From: Anolis sagrei
Taxonomy: Eukaryota; Chordata; Lepidosauria; Squamata; Anolidae
Length of the DNA stretch: 64,000 nucleotides
Assembly (NCBI RefSeq): GCF_037176765.1
Contig: NC_090022.1
Coordinates: 52,143,209 to 52,207,208 of the forward strand
Direction: 5' to 3'
Below the pieces are notes generated by a model. The model worked only from the letters and a program-made list of their open reading frames with translations, ran no database searches and had not been told where the DNA came from. Both the position numbers and the translations under genes were made by a program. This document shows, piece after piece, positions 41,001 to 52,599 of this stretch; within the stretch, counting starts at the first letter, position 1; each line of letters begins with the position of its first letter.

Positions 41001-44000
41001 TTAGGGTTAATGGAGAGGAAACTATACTGTATTTTCCATCATATCTTCCTGGTGTAGTCAGTGGAAAAAACAATAATCTTCATCCTCCTCCTCTATACTT
41101 AACACTTACCTCAGGGGAGAGTTCATCTGGATAGAGAATGTGCAAAATATCACCAGACTTGGTTCGGTATGACACCAACTGTTCCCCTTGTTGACGAGCA
41201 ACTACGGTCACCTGAAAAATGGCAGAGTGAAAAATGTATGGTTTTTATTCTGAAGACAGAAGAACAACTTTTTAAATGTTACATTGGGGGCTGGGGATTT
41301 TTCTGCATGTGGAAGAGTCAAAGTATTTACCACATCTGCTGGGCCGAGGTGGGATGAGTCTCCACTTAAACCTGCATAGAAGAATGAAACTCGAAGGTCT
41401 CCCACCTGAAAGTGAAAAACAAAACTATTACAGACAGAAGCTTTCCAATCAAATTTTTAATAGAAACTTTCCACACCAGCTGCCTTCATGCTAAGAATAT
41501 GTTATAATTTAATTCCAGAGGGGCATTCATGGTCTTCTAAGTCTCAAAACTCTGATCTCACCACATTCAAGTTTCTACCAACAGTGTGTTCTTACATTTG
41601 GTACAAACTGTATTATGTGGCTCTGATAGCCATAGCACAAAATAGGGTAATATAGTAATTTGACATAAACAGCAGATATTTCAGATAGGAGATAGATAAC
41701 AGGCTTGTGAGACTTTATATCACTGTTCTTCCACTGAGAAATTTAGGTTCTCAAATGAGACTCCAGATCTAAACAACCAGCATGGTGTAGACGTTAGAGT
41801 GTTACAACTCTGGAGACCATAATTAGAATTTCTACTCAATCATGGAGATACATACACTAGCTTTGGTGGTGCAATGGGTCAAATCCTTTGCCAGATGAAC
41901 TGCTGACTTGAAGGTTAATGGTTCAAATCTGAGCTCCTGTCTGTCAGCTCCAGCTTCCCAAGAGGGACGTAAGAGAAATCTCCCACAGAATGGTAACACA
42001 TCCGGGTTTCTGCAGACGGCCAATTCTCTCACACCAGAAGTGACTTGCAGTTTCTCAAGACACTTTTGACATGATAAAAACATTGAAATGCACAGTTTGA
42101 CCTTGGACAAGTCTCACTCTCTCAAGCAAATCCCCTTTGAACAAATCTTGCCAAGAATGCCTGTGACAGGTTCACCATAAATTAGAAACAACTCACCAGG
42201 TAATACTCTTCCTCAACCTGACTTCCCTCAAAGGCTTAAAGGAGGGACGGAAAAGACAATGCCATTGCTTTGCATTCACTGGAGGAAAGGAAAGATATAA
42301 ATGTAACAGATAATTATCTTCTTACTTCAGGACGTCGAGGATTCTCACTGTGAAAGAAGTAGTCTCCGGAGCGAATCACATCAGCATGGGGATCTTCCAG
42401 TCTGGATAAGCTCATCTGTTTGAAATTATCAATTTTTTCAACAAGACCTAGGAAAGAATAGAGCATTAACTCTGATCTGAACATTGTTATAAATGCTTAA
42501 ATACACCAAGCCATGCGGACATGTTGGTTGTATCTTAAATAGTTTTTGCTCTGAAAGGGTTCCATAAAGGAAACTAGAAGCTGAGATTGCTGAAGTTAAC
42601 ATTTTCTTAATCAGTTTTTTTAAGTTCCCAGCTATGGGGTAAGTGAAACATTTACAGAATGGCTGCCAAATCCATGAGGGAAAGGCTCTTAGATCATGCG
42701 CATACATGAAACTGTGAACAATAATGAATCATATTGAAATGAAAGATTTCTGAACCAAGAATGCCACAAAGTTCCACTGGGGAAGGGATATTTTGTCAGA
42801 CATGAATAAATTAAACCATGGGGAGGGGAGAAATCACACTGAAAAATCATATATAATTAAAGCAACCAAAACTACTTACCTTTGGAAAGAAAGAAACTGC
42901 CCACTTGGACATCAGAAGCAACCGCAGTGAAAGATTCGACAGCCATGTTACTGAATGGATGAAAAGAATGGCCACATGAATTTCCAAACAGTAGAAACAA
43001 GGTGTATAACTGAAAAATTATAAACAGGTATCAAGGCAAAAATCACTCCTGTATTTCCAAATAAATCAACTGGCATGCAGAAAACTATATGAAACTGCAT
43101 TTATTAAGCTGGGGTCAAGGCGCCTTTGGCTCTTCAGATGTTTCGGCCTCTGTTTTCACAAACTGTAGTTAACATGGCCAAAAGCAAGGGAAAAGAGAAA
43201 CCAGAAGCCAGAACTTATTCCAACTCCATTCCAAAATTACTGCATTTTGTGGAGCAGGTGCATGGGTTTGGGAAATATGAGGCCTACCTGGGGTTTTTAT
43301 GACCAATTTCTCGGTCAAAATTTCTGCTGTTCACAACTTCTGATTTCCATTCAGTATCTAAAAGGAGGCAAGAGAAAGACACTCAGACTTGGGAGATCAT
43401 TCTGGGAACCAAAGGCTGCTGTCGCTTCTCCATTAGAGTGGGGAGGGAACTTTGAATATGTTTTAATGGTTTCTAACTGTGAAATTTTTAATACTCTTTA
43501 TATTTAATTCTGTTTTAGTGTTTGTATATTTGTATATTTTATTGAACCTTTAATTCAGTAGGTGTTTTATATGATGTTTTATGTAAATTTGTTATGTAAA
43601 CTCCCATTGCTATTGTTTTATATGGAGTCCCCAGTGGCACAATGGTTTAAAACCATTGTGCCAGCAGGACTGAAGACTGACAGGTCAGAAGTCTGAATCC
43701 GGGGAGAGTGTGGATGAGCTTCCTCTGTCAGCTCCAGCTCCCCATACAGGGACATGAGAGAAGCCTCCCACAAGGATGGTAAAACATCAAAACATCTGGG
43801 CATCCCCTGGACAACGTCTCTCACACCAGAAGCGACTTGAAGTTTCTCAAATTCCTCCTGACATGAAAAAGGGCATGTGTATCAGAAAGATGAGGAATTG
43901 CAACAGTGGAAGAAGTGATGCTGCAACAAGGCAATAAAAACAGCACACTGCCTTTAAAATGTTGACAACCAACATTTGCTCATTCCAATTCTGAATTCCA

Positions 44001-47000
44001 CAAATACTGTGCAGAACAAAAAAACACTGAATATATCTCTAAATTATTTTTAAATTCAGGAATCTGAAGGTTAAGCTGGCATTTTCTTTCTGTCAATTAT
44101 TTTGTGCCCTTCAATAGCCACATGACAGGCAGAAATTCAACAAATGCTGCTTTCATTACTGCAACACAATGCAACTTTCTCTGGCTTATAGATGAGGGAA
44201 AAGTAGCAAGTACCACTCCCGTTGAATTTCTGCCTATCATGCAACCATCTGGACATAAGATAATTACAGTTGGTATCAATTCTACTTGAAGATCTTTGAT
44301 GGATAACTTACTGTATAAATATCTGGTTTCTTTCTTCATTTCACCGTCTTCTTCGTATTCCCTGGAGAAGGAAATAAAAACAAAACACTGTAAACCTAAG
44401 TATTTTTAAAAATCATCAGTATTTATAAATGACAGAACTATCAGCAGCCAACGACAGCAGAATGTTTAATCTGTTGTCTAAGACATCTAACTTTTTGGTA
44501 AGTGCTTAGATGGGAGATATCGATTCCGAGCTGCTGCTTCTTTTTCAGATTACAATTCCCAGAACTTCTCCAGCCAACATTTGGGGAGTTTTATCACCAA
44601 AAGTAAAACTTCCAAACTCAGATGAAAAATGAGAAGAGAGCTATAGTAAGGCTGCTATGAATAGGAACTCTGTCTGGAAAGAAAGAGCTGGAGAAAAATA
44701 AATTTACTCATCTGAGCAGGATAATCTGTAAAACAGGTTGAGGTCTGCTCTGAGAGAATAGAATGTATACTACCACTTTTAATTAATTTATTTTCCAACA
44801 ACCAAGATGTAACTACATGACTTAATGCCACAAAACTTAATGATGGATAATTCCTGTAACCTTCAATTTTAAACCAATTACTTTTGAAATTGTAGATTTA
44901 CAAACAACTAACTACTTAACTAATTTTGTTCCTATAGCCACAACTGACTACTTTTAGAAAGCAACTTTCTGAATGCCATGAAAGGGGCATGTGGACCAGT
45001 AAGCAAGATACCTGCATCTGTACAACTTGGCTGTAGCCCATTTTGGCACGGCATTTGCTAGAGGGTGAGGCAGGAAAATACACCTAGCAATGAGTGGAAC
45101 CCTTCGTGCTTTTTTACACACAACACATATGAGCTCATCATACTTTCCACTACAGAACTATAACCAAGTGAGTCATCATTTTGGATTCCTATAGGCTGGA
45201 ATAATATCAGCTATGGGGACAGGGAAGCCAAACAACCCCCAAAAAGACTCAAACAAAAGAAAATCATTGTAAGAATAAATATATGTCAGTGCCTTCTCTT
45301 AGTTTTTAATTGGATTATATAAAATACAAGATCCTCTTCCTGTTAATTGCCAACCACACTGACATGCTATATGACACAGAAAAAGATTAATGGGAACATC
45401 TTACCTGGAATCTTCATACTCTACCCATTGATACATCTCCACGTGACGCTTGAGCTTGACAGCCCGGATAGAAAGTCCATATCCGGGATCATACAAAGGC
45501 TAGGAAAGGCAAAGAAAGTTCAGATCAGGAGGTAATAAGAAACTTGCAAAGTTTTTTCTAGAATTTGCATGAATATACAAGCAATGTTTCCAAAGTCAGG
45601 TGGTTTATCATCTAGTCTACTGCTTGGTCAGAAGCTCTATACAAGCTAGCATGAGTTCCAGATAATAATGGTAAATAAAGGAAATGACTTCACAAGCATG
45701 GAACACAACAAGGCACTTTGTCTGAATCCCAAATAATGACTTCATCATTCTTTGGTTAGATTATTATTATTTATTTCAAATATTTGTTCACCACCCTTCT
45801 CGACCCTCAAAGGGAGACTCATAAATGGTTACAACTATGTTCAACACAGAATCATGGCAAATAAAGATATAATTTTCTTCATGCTATTAGTTCACTGTTG
45901 TTATTATTCTGTATTATGTCATGTTGCTTTGTTGTATTTTCACTTATTTGGGCATTGAATGTTTGCCTTTTTTGTGTGTAAACTGCCCTGAGTCCCCTTG
46001 GGGAGAGAGTACGGTCAAGAAATAAAGTTTTATTATTTTTATATTATTATTACTGGATAGCAGAGACTATTGCCTAACATTTCACAACTCACATTACTGC
46101 TATATAATATTAGCTTACTATACACTGTACTATGGATGGGGAACTTCAGGCCAAAGGGGACTCCCTGGATCTCCCAGAAGGCAACAAAATATTTTCCATT
46201 AGACTATTTTTGGCAGGTTTGAAGCTTTGGTGTGTGTCTCCCACTCCAAGGATTGAAGTAATTTGAACATCAGGTTACCACCACCCTTGAATCCAATAGA
46301 GGGGATATATAGAAGCATCTTTATGCTACTTACTAGTAAGATCCTATGGTGTAATGATCCAGTAAAAGTATGATAACTGGAACCCAATGCTGGTTGTGCA
46401 ATGCGGGTCAGAATTAGAGGAGCGAAGACATTACGTAGTTGAACATGTTTGCATACGATATCCGGATAGCCTTAAGCACTATGCTTGGCTGTTTGTTATC
46501 CCCCACACCCTTTCTGCCCCCCCAACCATTCTGGCAAACTATCTTGCCACGACTCTGTCGCACCTGTGTCTCTCACTCACTGCTCTGTCTCAGCATTGGG
46601 TCCCAGCTATCATAATTTTGCCAATGAGCCTAGAATAAGGATAGCCAACATGTGGTCCCTGTGCTGTTGGATTGCCAAACTCCATCATCCCTTACTACTG
46701 GCCAGTTGTAGGGCATAGGGAACCAATTTTAACAGAATTGTGACCATTTTAATTTGTAAACTGCCTTAAGTCCCATATTTCAAGACAAAAGGCAGGATAT
46801 AAAGATCATAATCCTAATATTTGAATCAAGCCACAATATTTACCTTGGATGTTCGAAGAGGACCAGACAAGTGAACAAGTTTCCTTTCATTCTCTTGCAA
46901 TACATTCTGGATGTTGTCAAGAGGAACAACTAGAGAAAGTCCTTCCTCTAGAGAAGAAGCTGTCCTCAAAGCTCGCCCCTACAGGTAAGATATGAGAGAT

Positions 47001-50000
47001 GAGTCACACGAGGTGGAGATGGATGGAAAGCATACACTCTTGATTCAACAAGTCTATGGAACATGAAGCTAAAATCAATGTATTAACATGCCTTCTAGGA
47101 TGATAATTCCTTCACCCTCCAGAGTTGAGAAGACAGAAGTACCTTAGTTAAAGTCCAATTGGCAGCCACCTCTAGTATCTCATATTAAATCGTTGAACCT
47201 TGATATCATTTGTGAATAACATTCCATGTAAGACATTTCTGCAGAAATGGGAACTCTTTGAATCTCCAGATACTATCTTTCTAATCATACTTGGAAAAAT
47301 AGTTAGTACTATTCATTTTAATGGTAATTATTACTGTGTTTTATTGATTTTTTATTTGACTTTTTTTGTAATATGTTGTTTTTATCTTAACTGATGTTAT
47401 TATTGTTTAATAAAATGATGTAATTTTACCTCTATATTTATGTGTTATGGCACTTGTATGTGCTCCTGTAAGCCACTCCAAGTCCTTTCTAGGAGATGGT
47501 GGTGGGGTATAAATAAAGTTGTTGTTATACTACTACACCCACTACTACTTCGCCAGACTGACGAGAGGTAAGGATAACTGGCCTCTACTTTGCAAAACAG
47601 ATAATTCGTGGATTTCTACACTTGTATCAACTACCACCTGAGGGAGACTTTACACAGTCAAAACCGGTTGTGGCTTATAAACTGTGGATGCCAAAAAAGG
47701 ACTGACAAACTTTGATTTGCTGTTGACAAACTTTGGTTTAAAAAAGGACTTAAAAGCTTGTGCATTCTGCTGTAGATATCAGCTGTTTATCCCACATTAG
47801 GTAGTTTTGGATTAAAAGACTTGCAAAAAAGACTTACAAACTTTGATTTGTTACTGATAAACTTTTGGTTTTCAAAAGGGACTTACAAACTTGTGCATTT
47901 TGCTGTAAGGATCAGTTTTTTAATCCCACATAAGGAATTTTTTTTTGTTCAGAGAGTTGCATGAAGTATACTTTGTACAAGCTGCTAGTACATTTAATGT
48001 GATAGTACTATGATATACATTCTTATGATTATATAACTTATTTTGGGTGTATAGTGACCTTTCGCCCTTGGATTGAAAGGAGGCATGGGCATCACTAGTG
48101 AAAATGAATTTCAGTATATAAGGGTAAAGTTCTGAAAGCCCAAACCAAATGGCATGTGGGTATAAATGCAATATGTGTAATTAAGGGCTCTAAACTGTTT
48201 TCAGACATAAATCCAGGTCTCTAAAAATTGTGCAAAACCTTTCAGCTACCTTCATAATCCATATGTAGTCCCAGAATGAGTGGAAGTAAAAAACGAGTCT
48301 TCAACAGAAGTATACTAGTAATTGTCAAGTGCAGGACAGAGTTGGAAGCCACAACAGAAAGTAGTGAAATGACAACACTAATCATTTGCCCAACACAAAT
48401 GCTACAGCTGCATACTGTCCTCTCCAGTATTTATAACACCCCCCCCCCCCCCCGCTGAGACATTTTGAAGAATTATTTATAGACTATGACCACCAAAATA
48501 AATCAATTATCTGTAAGCAGCAGTGCATATTTCAACAATGAGTCATTCGCTCAGTTCTGATCAACCAATAGGCCTGTGCTGTATAAGCAGGCTGGAGGAA
48601 GTAAAGTTTGATAGTCTGCTACTGTAGAAGGAGTTGAGTTTGTTCTGCTATTTGCCACAGGTGCTCTCTCGACTAATAATTCAGGCTGGAAGATTGAGCA
48701 AGAAGGATGAGCAATCCCATTAGTGGGAAAGTGCAGAGTGTTCATGCAGACAGTTGAAGGTTATCAACAGATCTGGGAGGTTTCAACTATAGGAATAATC
48801 CATATTTTGGATCCCATATTGGGATAATGTTCAGAGACAACATAAATAAATGATGTTAACTACTGCATTAGTCAATATTATTTTAAAGTCAAATCAAGTA
48901 CATTTAAATGTAATTTTAATAATAGTAAATCAAGTATGAGTGGGTGATTTTATTTCTTATGTGTGGGATGGAATTTTATTTGCTTTCCAAATGCTGAATA
49001 ATCAATCGTGAATGATGGAGATTTTATTTACTTCATTTATTCTTCACCTCTGTTCATTTTTGAGAAGCATGCAGCCCTTAATAACTTGCCCATTCCTGAT
49101 CTCATAATTCCTAAAACATTTTTGAACGACAAATTTTTATTCCATTTAAAGTCATGGTGCTATATTGGGGTACAACATTAAAGTTCCCATGGCACGGATG
49201 TTAAGCTGCATCCATCAGAAGAAAGAAAGAAAAATAAAGCTCAGCCTGATCCCAATTTTGACGAGCACAAATTATCTCAGTGTATCAATGCTTACCACCA
49301 GCTACGTGTAGGATATTCCAGGCAAGCAAACACAACAAGAACAGGAGAAAAAAATGGCTACAAAAGGGAAGTGTCACAGTGTGCTGCTTTATGTCCGCAT
49401 GTTCCAACTTCCTATTAGCCAGCCTAGTATAACAAAAGTGGCCAATGTGTGGTCCTGGGCCAAGTCTGACCTCCAAGGTTCCTTCTTTGAGCTCATTTCA
49501 TCCAGAGCTAAGCACTGAGTAGTCTGCTAGTTAACAAAACAGTTGTAACCATTACTTCCCCAATGCAGGAACGTCTCCTTAAGGGCATGCAGTAACTCAA
49601 ATAGTAAAGCAGGGCCATTCAAATAATAAAGCTACTGCAGAAGACATACCTTCATAGCTTCTCTGTGTTCACAATGACCAAATGCTGTCAAGGGTAGTAG
49701 GGATGCCATTAGCTCTACTGAGGACTCCCAATGGGCCATAATGCTGGAGACACTTACAGCATATGAAAAGCAACACCAATATAGAATCATAGAGTTGGAA
49801 GAGACCTCATGGGCCATCCAGTCCAACCCCCTGCCTAGAAGCAGGAATATTGCATTCAAAGCACCCCTGACAGATGGCCATCCAGCCTCTGTTTAAAAGC
49901 TTCCAAAGAAGGGGCCTTCACCACACTCTGGGGCAGAGAGTTCTCACAGTCAGGAAGTTCTTCCTCATGTTCAGATGGAATCTCCTTTCTTGTAGGTTGA

Positions 50001-50196
50001 AACTTCAAGTAGTTTCAGACAAGCCAGGATAGCTGTCCATTCCCCTCTTACTTACCTCATTGGTAAAAAGAATGTAGAAAGACAGTGCAAAAGTCCCAAG
50101 GCCAATGAGCATTCCTCCAGAGGTCTCACTGAGCCGCTCCAGAAACCCAGGCTTGTGCTCACTGGTGATTTTCACGTGCTCTTTCTTACTCCCCAT
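37832..50196 (-). CDS. TMEM43: TMEM43 (LUMA), nuclear-envelope/ER membrane protein (11 coding exons, 393 aa)
   Basis: Complete coding sequence; summing the exons gives 393 codons plus TGA, against 400 aa in human. TMEM43 is a four-pass protein of the inner nuclear membrane and ER that associates with lamins and emerin; human S358L causes arrhythmogenic cardiomyopathy type 5. The matching serine is kept here (about residue 351, LATSLSLLT). One membrane segment lies near the N-terminus (27-44), a large lumenal domain follows, and three segments are near the C-terminus (about 302-323, 337-361, 365-385). All introns have GT-AG ends with matching phases. Start: ATG at 50196-50194 in exon 2 giving MGSKKEHVK; human starts MAANYSSTSTRREHVK, a few residues longer. 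It is tail to tail with XPC and head to head with CHCHD4. Confidence 0.97.
38505..38830 (+). mobile_element. L2/CR1-group LINE, ORF2 C-terminal fragment
   Basis: Frames in pieces read [20 protein letters not shown] and WWERGTGPF, then [16 protein letters not shown]: the conserved tail downstream of the reverse transcriptase in L2/CR1 LINEs. Frame changes show that it is decayed. TMEM43 intron between exons 12 and 11. Confidence 0.75.
39238..39282. repeat. Perfect 19-bp inverted repeat
   Basis: TAAATCTACCTACTGAACC (39238-39256), loop AGCAAGA, then GGTTCAGTAGGTAGATTTA (39264-39282). No mismatch. It lies in a TMEM43 intron; flanked on the right by two copies of CAGGAACATTA. Confidence 0.97.
39540..39657 (-). 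CDS. TMEM43: TMEM43 exon 11
   Basis: Residues 288-327, [20 protein letters not shown] then [19 protein letters not shown]. Human [20 protein letters not shown]. Second membrane segment. Donor GTAAGT. Confidence 0.98.
40170..40305. repeat. MITE family A copy (partial)
   Basis: GCCTTCTCTGCCAAAGAGTG, CACCAAACTACAAATCACAG, GTGCTGTCAAACTGCATTCA. Right half. Confidence 0.7.
40465..40620 (-). repeat. L2-like LINE 3' end
   Basis: TTATTTATTATTTATTTAAA, TATTCCGCCTTTCTCATCCC, GAAGGGGACTCAGAGCGGAT, then CAAACATTCAATGCAG. The rest of this intron (39658-41109) shows nothing recognised. Confidence 0.6.
41110..41211 (-). CDS. TMEM43: TMEM43 exon 10
   Basis: Residues 254-287, [20 protein letters not shown] then [14 protein letters not shown]. 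Human [20 protein letters not shown]. Phase 0 both ends. Confidence 0.97.
41331..41405 (-). CDS. TMEM43: TMEM43 exon 9
   Basis: Residues 229-253, [20 protein letters not shown] then GPADV. Human [20 protein letters not shown]. 75 bp, phase 0. Confidence 0.97.
41858..42085 (+). mobile_element. tRNA-derived SINE (L-tail type), diverged
   Basis: TTTGGTGGTGCAATGGGTCA head, CAGCTCCAGCTTCCCAAG, tail CTTGCAGTTTCTCAAGACAC. Older and more diverged than the XPC copies. Confidence 0.75.
42326..42447 (-). CDS. TMEM43: TMEM43 exon 8
   Basis: Residues 188-228, [20 protein letters not shown] then [20 protein letters not shown]. Human [20 protein letters not shown]. Confidence 0.97.
42880..42950 (-). CDS. 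TMEM43: TMEM43 exon 7
   Basis: Residues 164-188, [20 protein letters not shown] then LSK. Human [20 protein letters not shown]. One base on each side completes split codons. Confidence 0.97.
43288..43357 (-). CDS. TMEM43: TMEM43 exon 6
   Basis: Residues 141-164, [20 protein letters not shown] then NP. Human [20 protein letters not shown]. Donor GTAGGC. Confidence 0.97.
43622..43870 (+). mobile_element. tRNA-derived SINE (L-tail type)
   Basis: GGAGTCCCCAGTGGCACAAT, GAAGACTGACAGGTCAGAAG, GACATGAGAGAAGCCTCCCA, CTTGAAGTTTCTCAAATTCC. TMEM43 intron between exons 6 and 5. Confidence 0.87.
44312..44361 (-). CDS. TMEM43: TMEM43 exon 5
   Basis: Residues 124-141, [16 protein letters not shown]. Human EYTEDGQVKKETRYSY. 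50 bp; both ends split codons and join in frame. Confidence 0.96.
44362..45404. other. TMEM43 intron between exons 5 and 4
   Basis: About 1.04 kb, no recognised repeat or exon. Confidence 0.5.
45405..45499 (-). CDS. TMEM43: TMEM43 exon 4
   Basis: Residues 93-124, [20 protein letters not shown] then [12 protein letters not shown]. Human [20 protein letters not shown]. Acceptor TTTCCTAG. Confidence 0.97.
45765..46045. repeat. L2-like LINE ends, two opposed pieces
   Basis: Minus piece at 45765-45860 (TTATTTCAAATATTTGTTCA, CTTCTCGACCCTCAAAGGGA) and plus piece at 45950-46045 (CTGCCCTGAGTCCCCTTGGG, AATAAAGTTTTATTATT). The rest of the intron (45500-46843) holds nothing else recognised. Confidence 0.55.
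46844..46978 (-). CDS. TMEM43: TMEM43 exon 3
   Basis: Residues 48-92, [45 protein letters not shown]. Human [20 protein letters not shown]. 135 bp, phase 0. Confidence 0.97.
47700..47943. repeat. Two-copy tandem duplication (~131-bp period)
   Basis: CAAACTTTGATTTGCTG ... GCTTGTGCATTCTGCTGTAG ... TTATCCCACATTAGG (47700-47806) is repeated as CAAACTTTGATTTGTTA ... ACTTGTGCATTTTGCTGTAA ... TAATCCCACATAAGG (47831-47943). TMEM43 intron 2. Confidence 0.8.
47950..49780. other. Middle of TMEM43 intron 2
   Basis: About 1.8 kb without a recognised element apart from a C homopolymer (48440-48453). Confidence 0.5.
49785..50000 (-). mobile_element. CR1 LINE 3' end
   Basis: ATAGAATCATAGAGTTGGAA, GACCTCATGGGCCATCCAGT, CACCCCTGACAGATGGCCAT, GTCAGGAAGTTCTTCCTCAT. 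It ends 55 bp from TMEM43 exon 2. Confidence 0.92.
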
Positions 50197-50203
50197 GTCC
50201 AAG
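50056..50203 (-). CDS. TMEM43: TMEM43 exon 2 (start codon)
   Basis: Coding from ATG 50196-50194: [47 protein letters not shown]. Human [18 protein letters not shown]. The 7 bases before the ATG (CTTGGAC) follow the acceptor TTTTTAACAG. First membrane segment at 27-44. Confidence 0.95.
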
Positions 50204-50376
50204 CTGTTAAAAAGAAACAAAAGAGAATGAAAATACTGTTAGAAAGAGTTAAGGTCATTACAACAGCCATCCCTGGCATCCTGACACCACCGGGCTAAAC
50301 AACAGAGATAGGTAGGAGCTGATCTCTCAATAGGCCTCTAGGTGATTTATCACAGAGTAACAAGGATTTCTGCCTT

Positions 50377-50730
50377 TCAAGCATTTAACAAAATGACAAG
50401 AAAATTAGTTATTTCCCTCGGAATTAGGGAATAAGAACCTCTGCCTACATGCGTTCTGCCCTTTCTGCTGTATAACTCCAGAAGAATATGGACACTCCCA
50501 CCTAAGGATCCTGCCAATTCCATTCTATGACACATGTTGGTTAGGAACATATCTAAAATAGCTGATTCCCTTGAAGCCTCTTTTAAACTCTGGACCATGA
50601 AATTATCTTCAAGGCAAGCAAGGAATTTGTTGGTCCTGATATTCTTGGAAGAGTTTGGCTTCAAAAAAGTGTCACAATAGTTGAAGTCTCCCATTACTAC
50701 TGTATCTCTCCTTTCTGAATGTGTGGTCAT
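50377..50730 (-). mobile_element. CR1-type LINE, endonuclease-domain fragment
   Basis: The minus strand reads TVVMGDFNYCDTFLKPN, FLACLEDNFMVQSLKEASRE, SAILDMFLTNM, then GGSVHILLEL. GDFN and the AILDxxLTN block are the C-terminal motifs of the APE endonuclease of CR1 LINEs. A 5' piece, unusual because most CR1 copies keep only the 3' end. Confidence 0.8.
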
Positions 50731-50751
50731 CTGTTCCAGTAAGGCACTGTC

Positions 50752-50838
50752 TGAGGCCCCTTCCAGACAGCTGAATAAAATCCCACATTTTCTGCCTTAA
50801 TATTCTGGGTTATATGGCTGTGTGAAAGGGCCCTAAGT
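50752..50838. repeat. MITE family B copy (short)
   Basis: GAGGCCCCTTCCAGACAGCT ... GGCTGTGTGAAAGGGCCCTA. Confidence 0.7.
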
Positions 50839-50839
50839 C

Positions 50840-51635
50840 CTTGGTTTGTTGTTTCACATGAGCTGAATTCTCAATATTTTAGCTTGTATGCATAATGGAT
50901 CAAATTTTCCTTTCACGGACGAGCTGTATAGAACCAGTGTACACTTCAAGTCTATGTCTCAATTCAGATCTACAATTGCACAGCTTACAGAATTCCTTAT
51001 GTCCAAAATGGATGGTATATGCAATTCTCACATTTCTTTCAGCCACAGAATTATATGTGAAGTGATCCACTATCTTCATAATAAATTGTTTGGGGATCAC
51101 AGGCATAACAGCATAGGGTTGTTGTAGGTTTTTTGGGCTATGTGGCCATGTTTCCAAAAACAGCATAGGTGATTTTAATTTTTTTTTAAAATTAAAGGGT
51201 TAAGATGGAACAAAAGAGCCACAGAACTGTTGAATCAAACATCTACTATGACACAACATCAGTTACAAAAGCTGCTTCTGAAAACAGAATGCTAAACAAT
51301 GCAGTTTAGTAAGTGCATTAAGAAAAGGCAGTGTCTAGGCTGCCAGTGGTTAAACATATCTCAGGGTGTGTCAACTCCAAAATATTTTCTAGAGTTGCTT
51401 ATAGCAACAAGTTTTGGAGCCAAGACACTTGTTTCCCAGGGCATCGAGCAAAGAACCTGTCCACAGGGAAAATGGACTACTCGCCAGCCAACCTTCTTTG
51501 GAGCAGAACTTAACAGAAGAGCATCTTTTAAACTTTGCTTCTATGACAAATAAAAATCAAAGGTTACTCTCTAGGAGACATTCTTTTTTTGCTCTGCAGA
51601 TCTCCCAGTACAAAACACATGACAAGCAACTGATG
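50840..51635. other. TMEM43 intron 1 stretch
   Basis: No gene. A short PLE-end match is seen at about 51115-51165 (GTTGTTGTAGGTTTTTTGGG). Otherwise nothing recognised. Confidence 0.5.
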
Positions 51636-51636
51636 A

Positions 51637-51955
51637 CAACTGCGGAATTTGACACTACTTTAACTGTTATGGCTTAATGTTATGTAATCAAAAGTGTTGT
51701 AGTTTTCTAAGGTCTATAGCAGGCATGGGCAAACTTCGGCCCTCCAGTTGTCAACTGACTGTTAGGAATTGTGGGAGCTGAAGTTCAAAACATCAAGAGG
51801 GTCGAAGTTTGCCCATACCTAGTCTATAGCTTTCTCTGTCAAAGAGTTCTGGTGCCTCACCAAACTACAAATCCCAGGATCCCATAGCACTGAGATATAG
51901 CAGCTAAAATTGTGTCAAACTGCATTGATTCTACAGTGTAGATGCACCCCATACT
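51637..51955. repeat. MITE A with MITE C inserted
   Basis: MITE A begins TGCGGAATTTGACACTACTT and ends GATTCTACAGTGTAGATGCA. It is interrupted at 51720-51821 by palindromic MITE C (CAGGCATGGGCAAACTTCGG ... GTTTGCCCATACCTA) with an exact 8-bp duplication GTCTATAG (51712-51719 and 51822-51829). The 8-bp duplication places MITE C in the hAT group. Confidence 0.9.
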
Positions 51956-52228
51956 GGAGTAGATTACTAGTTCCCACTTCCCTATTTGCACAGAATTTTG
52001 TAACACAGCTCTAAAAGCCTCAATAAGAAAATGAAATTGATATAGCCATAAATAACAAAATAAGTTTTGATACAATCCATTTCATACATCTCCAGGATTT
52101 AAGGATTCTTGGACATCTATAAAAATGTCCAACCCTCAAAATTATATTTGCATAATATTTTAAAGGGTCTGGAGCTGTACACTACAAATTAAGCCCCCAC
52201 CACAAGAAATCTACAAGAGTTTTGGCCT

Positions 52229-52580
52229 TGGGTGTATCTACACCAGACATGGGCAAACTTCCAACAGCCTTGGAGGGGTTTGGACTGGATGGCCCACAAG
52301 GTCTCTTCCAACTCTATGATTCTATGTTAGGAATCGTGGGAGTTGGAGTCCAAAACACCTGAAGGGCCGAAGTTTTCCCATGTTTGGTCTAAACCGTAAA
52401 ATGAATGCAGTTTGACCCCACTTGAACTGCCATGGAACAGTGGTAGTTGTAGTTTGGAGAGGCATGAGTATTCTTTGGCAGAGAAGGCCCAAGACTTTGT
52501 GAAACCACAACTCTCATGGTCCCACAGCCTTTAGCCATGGCAGTTTAAACTGGTACCAAGCTGCATTCATTCTCTAATGA
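52229..52580. repeat. Triple nest: CR1 in MITE C in MITE A
   Basis: MITE A starts GGGTGTATCTACACC and resumes as GTAAAATGAATGCAGTTTGA. MITE C occupies about 52249-52387 with TCTACACC / TCTAAACC as target duplication. Within MITE C a 58-bp CR1 3' end (52270-52327, GGACTGGATGGCCCACAAGG, CTCTATGATTCTATG) is inserted. Confidence 0.8.
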
Positions 52581-52599
52581 AAATGCATTCCAGGAAAAA

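Noticed and set aside
49785-50730. One CR1 element running from the 3' end at 49785 to the endonuclease piece at 50730
   Set aside because: TMEM43 exon 2 (50056-50203), far older, lies between them, so these are two separate insertions.
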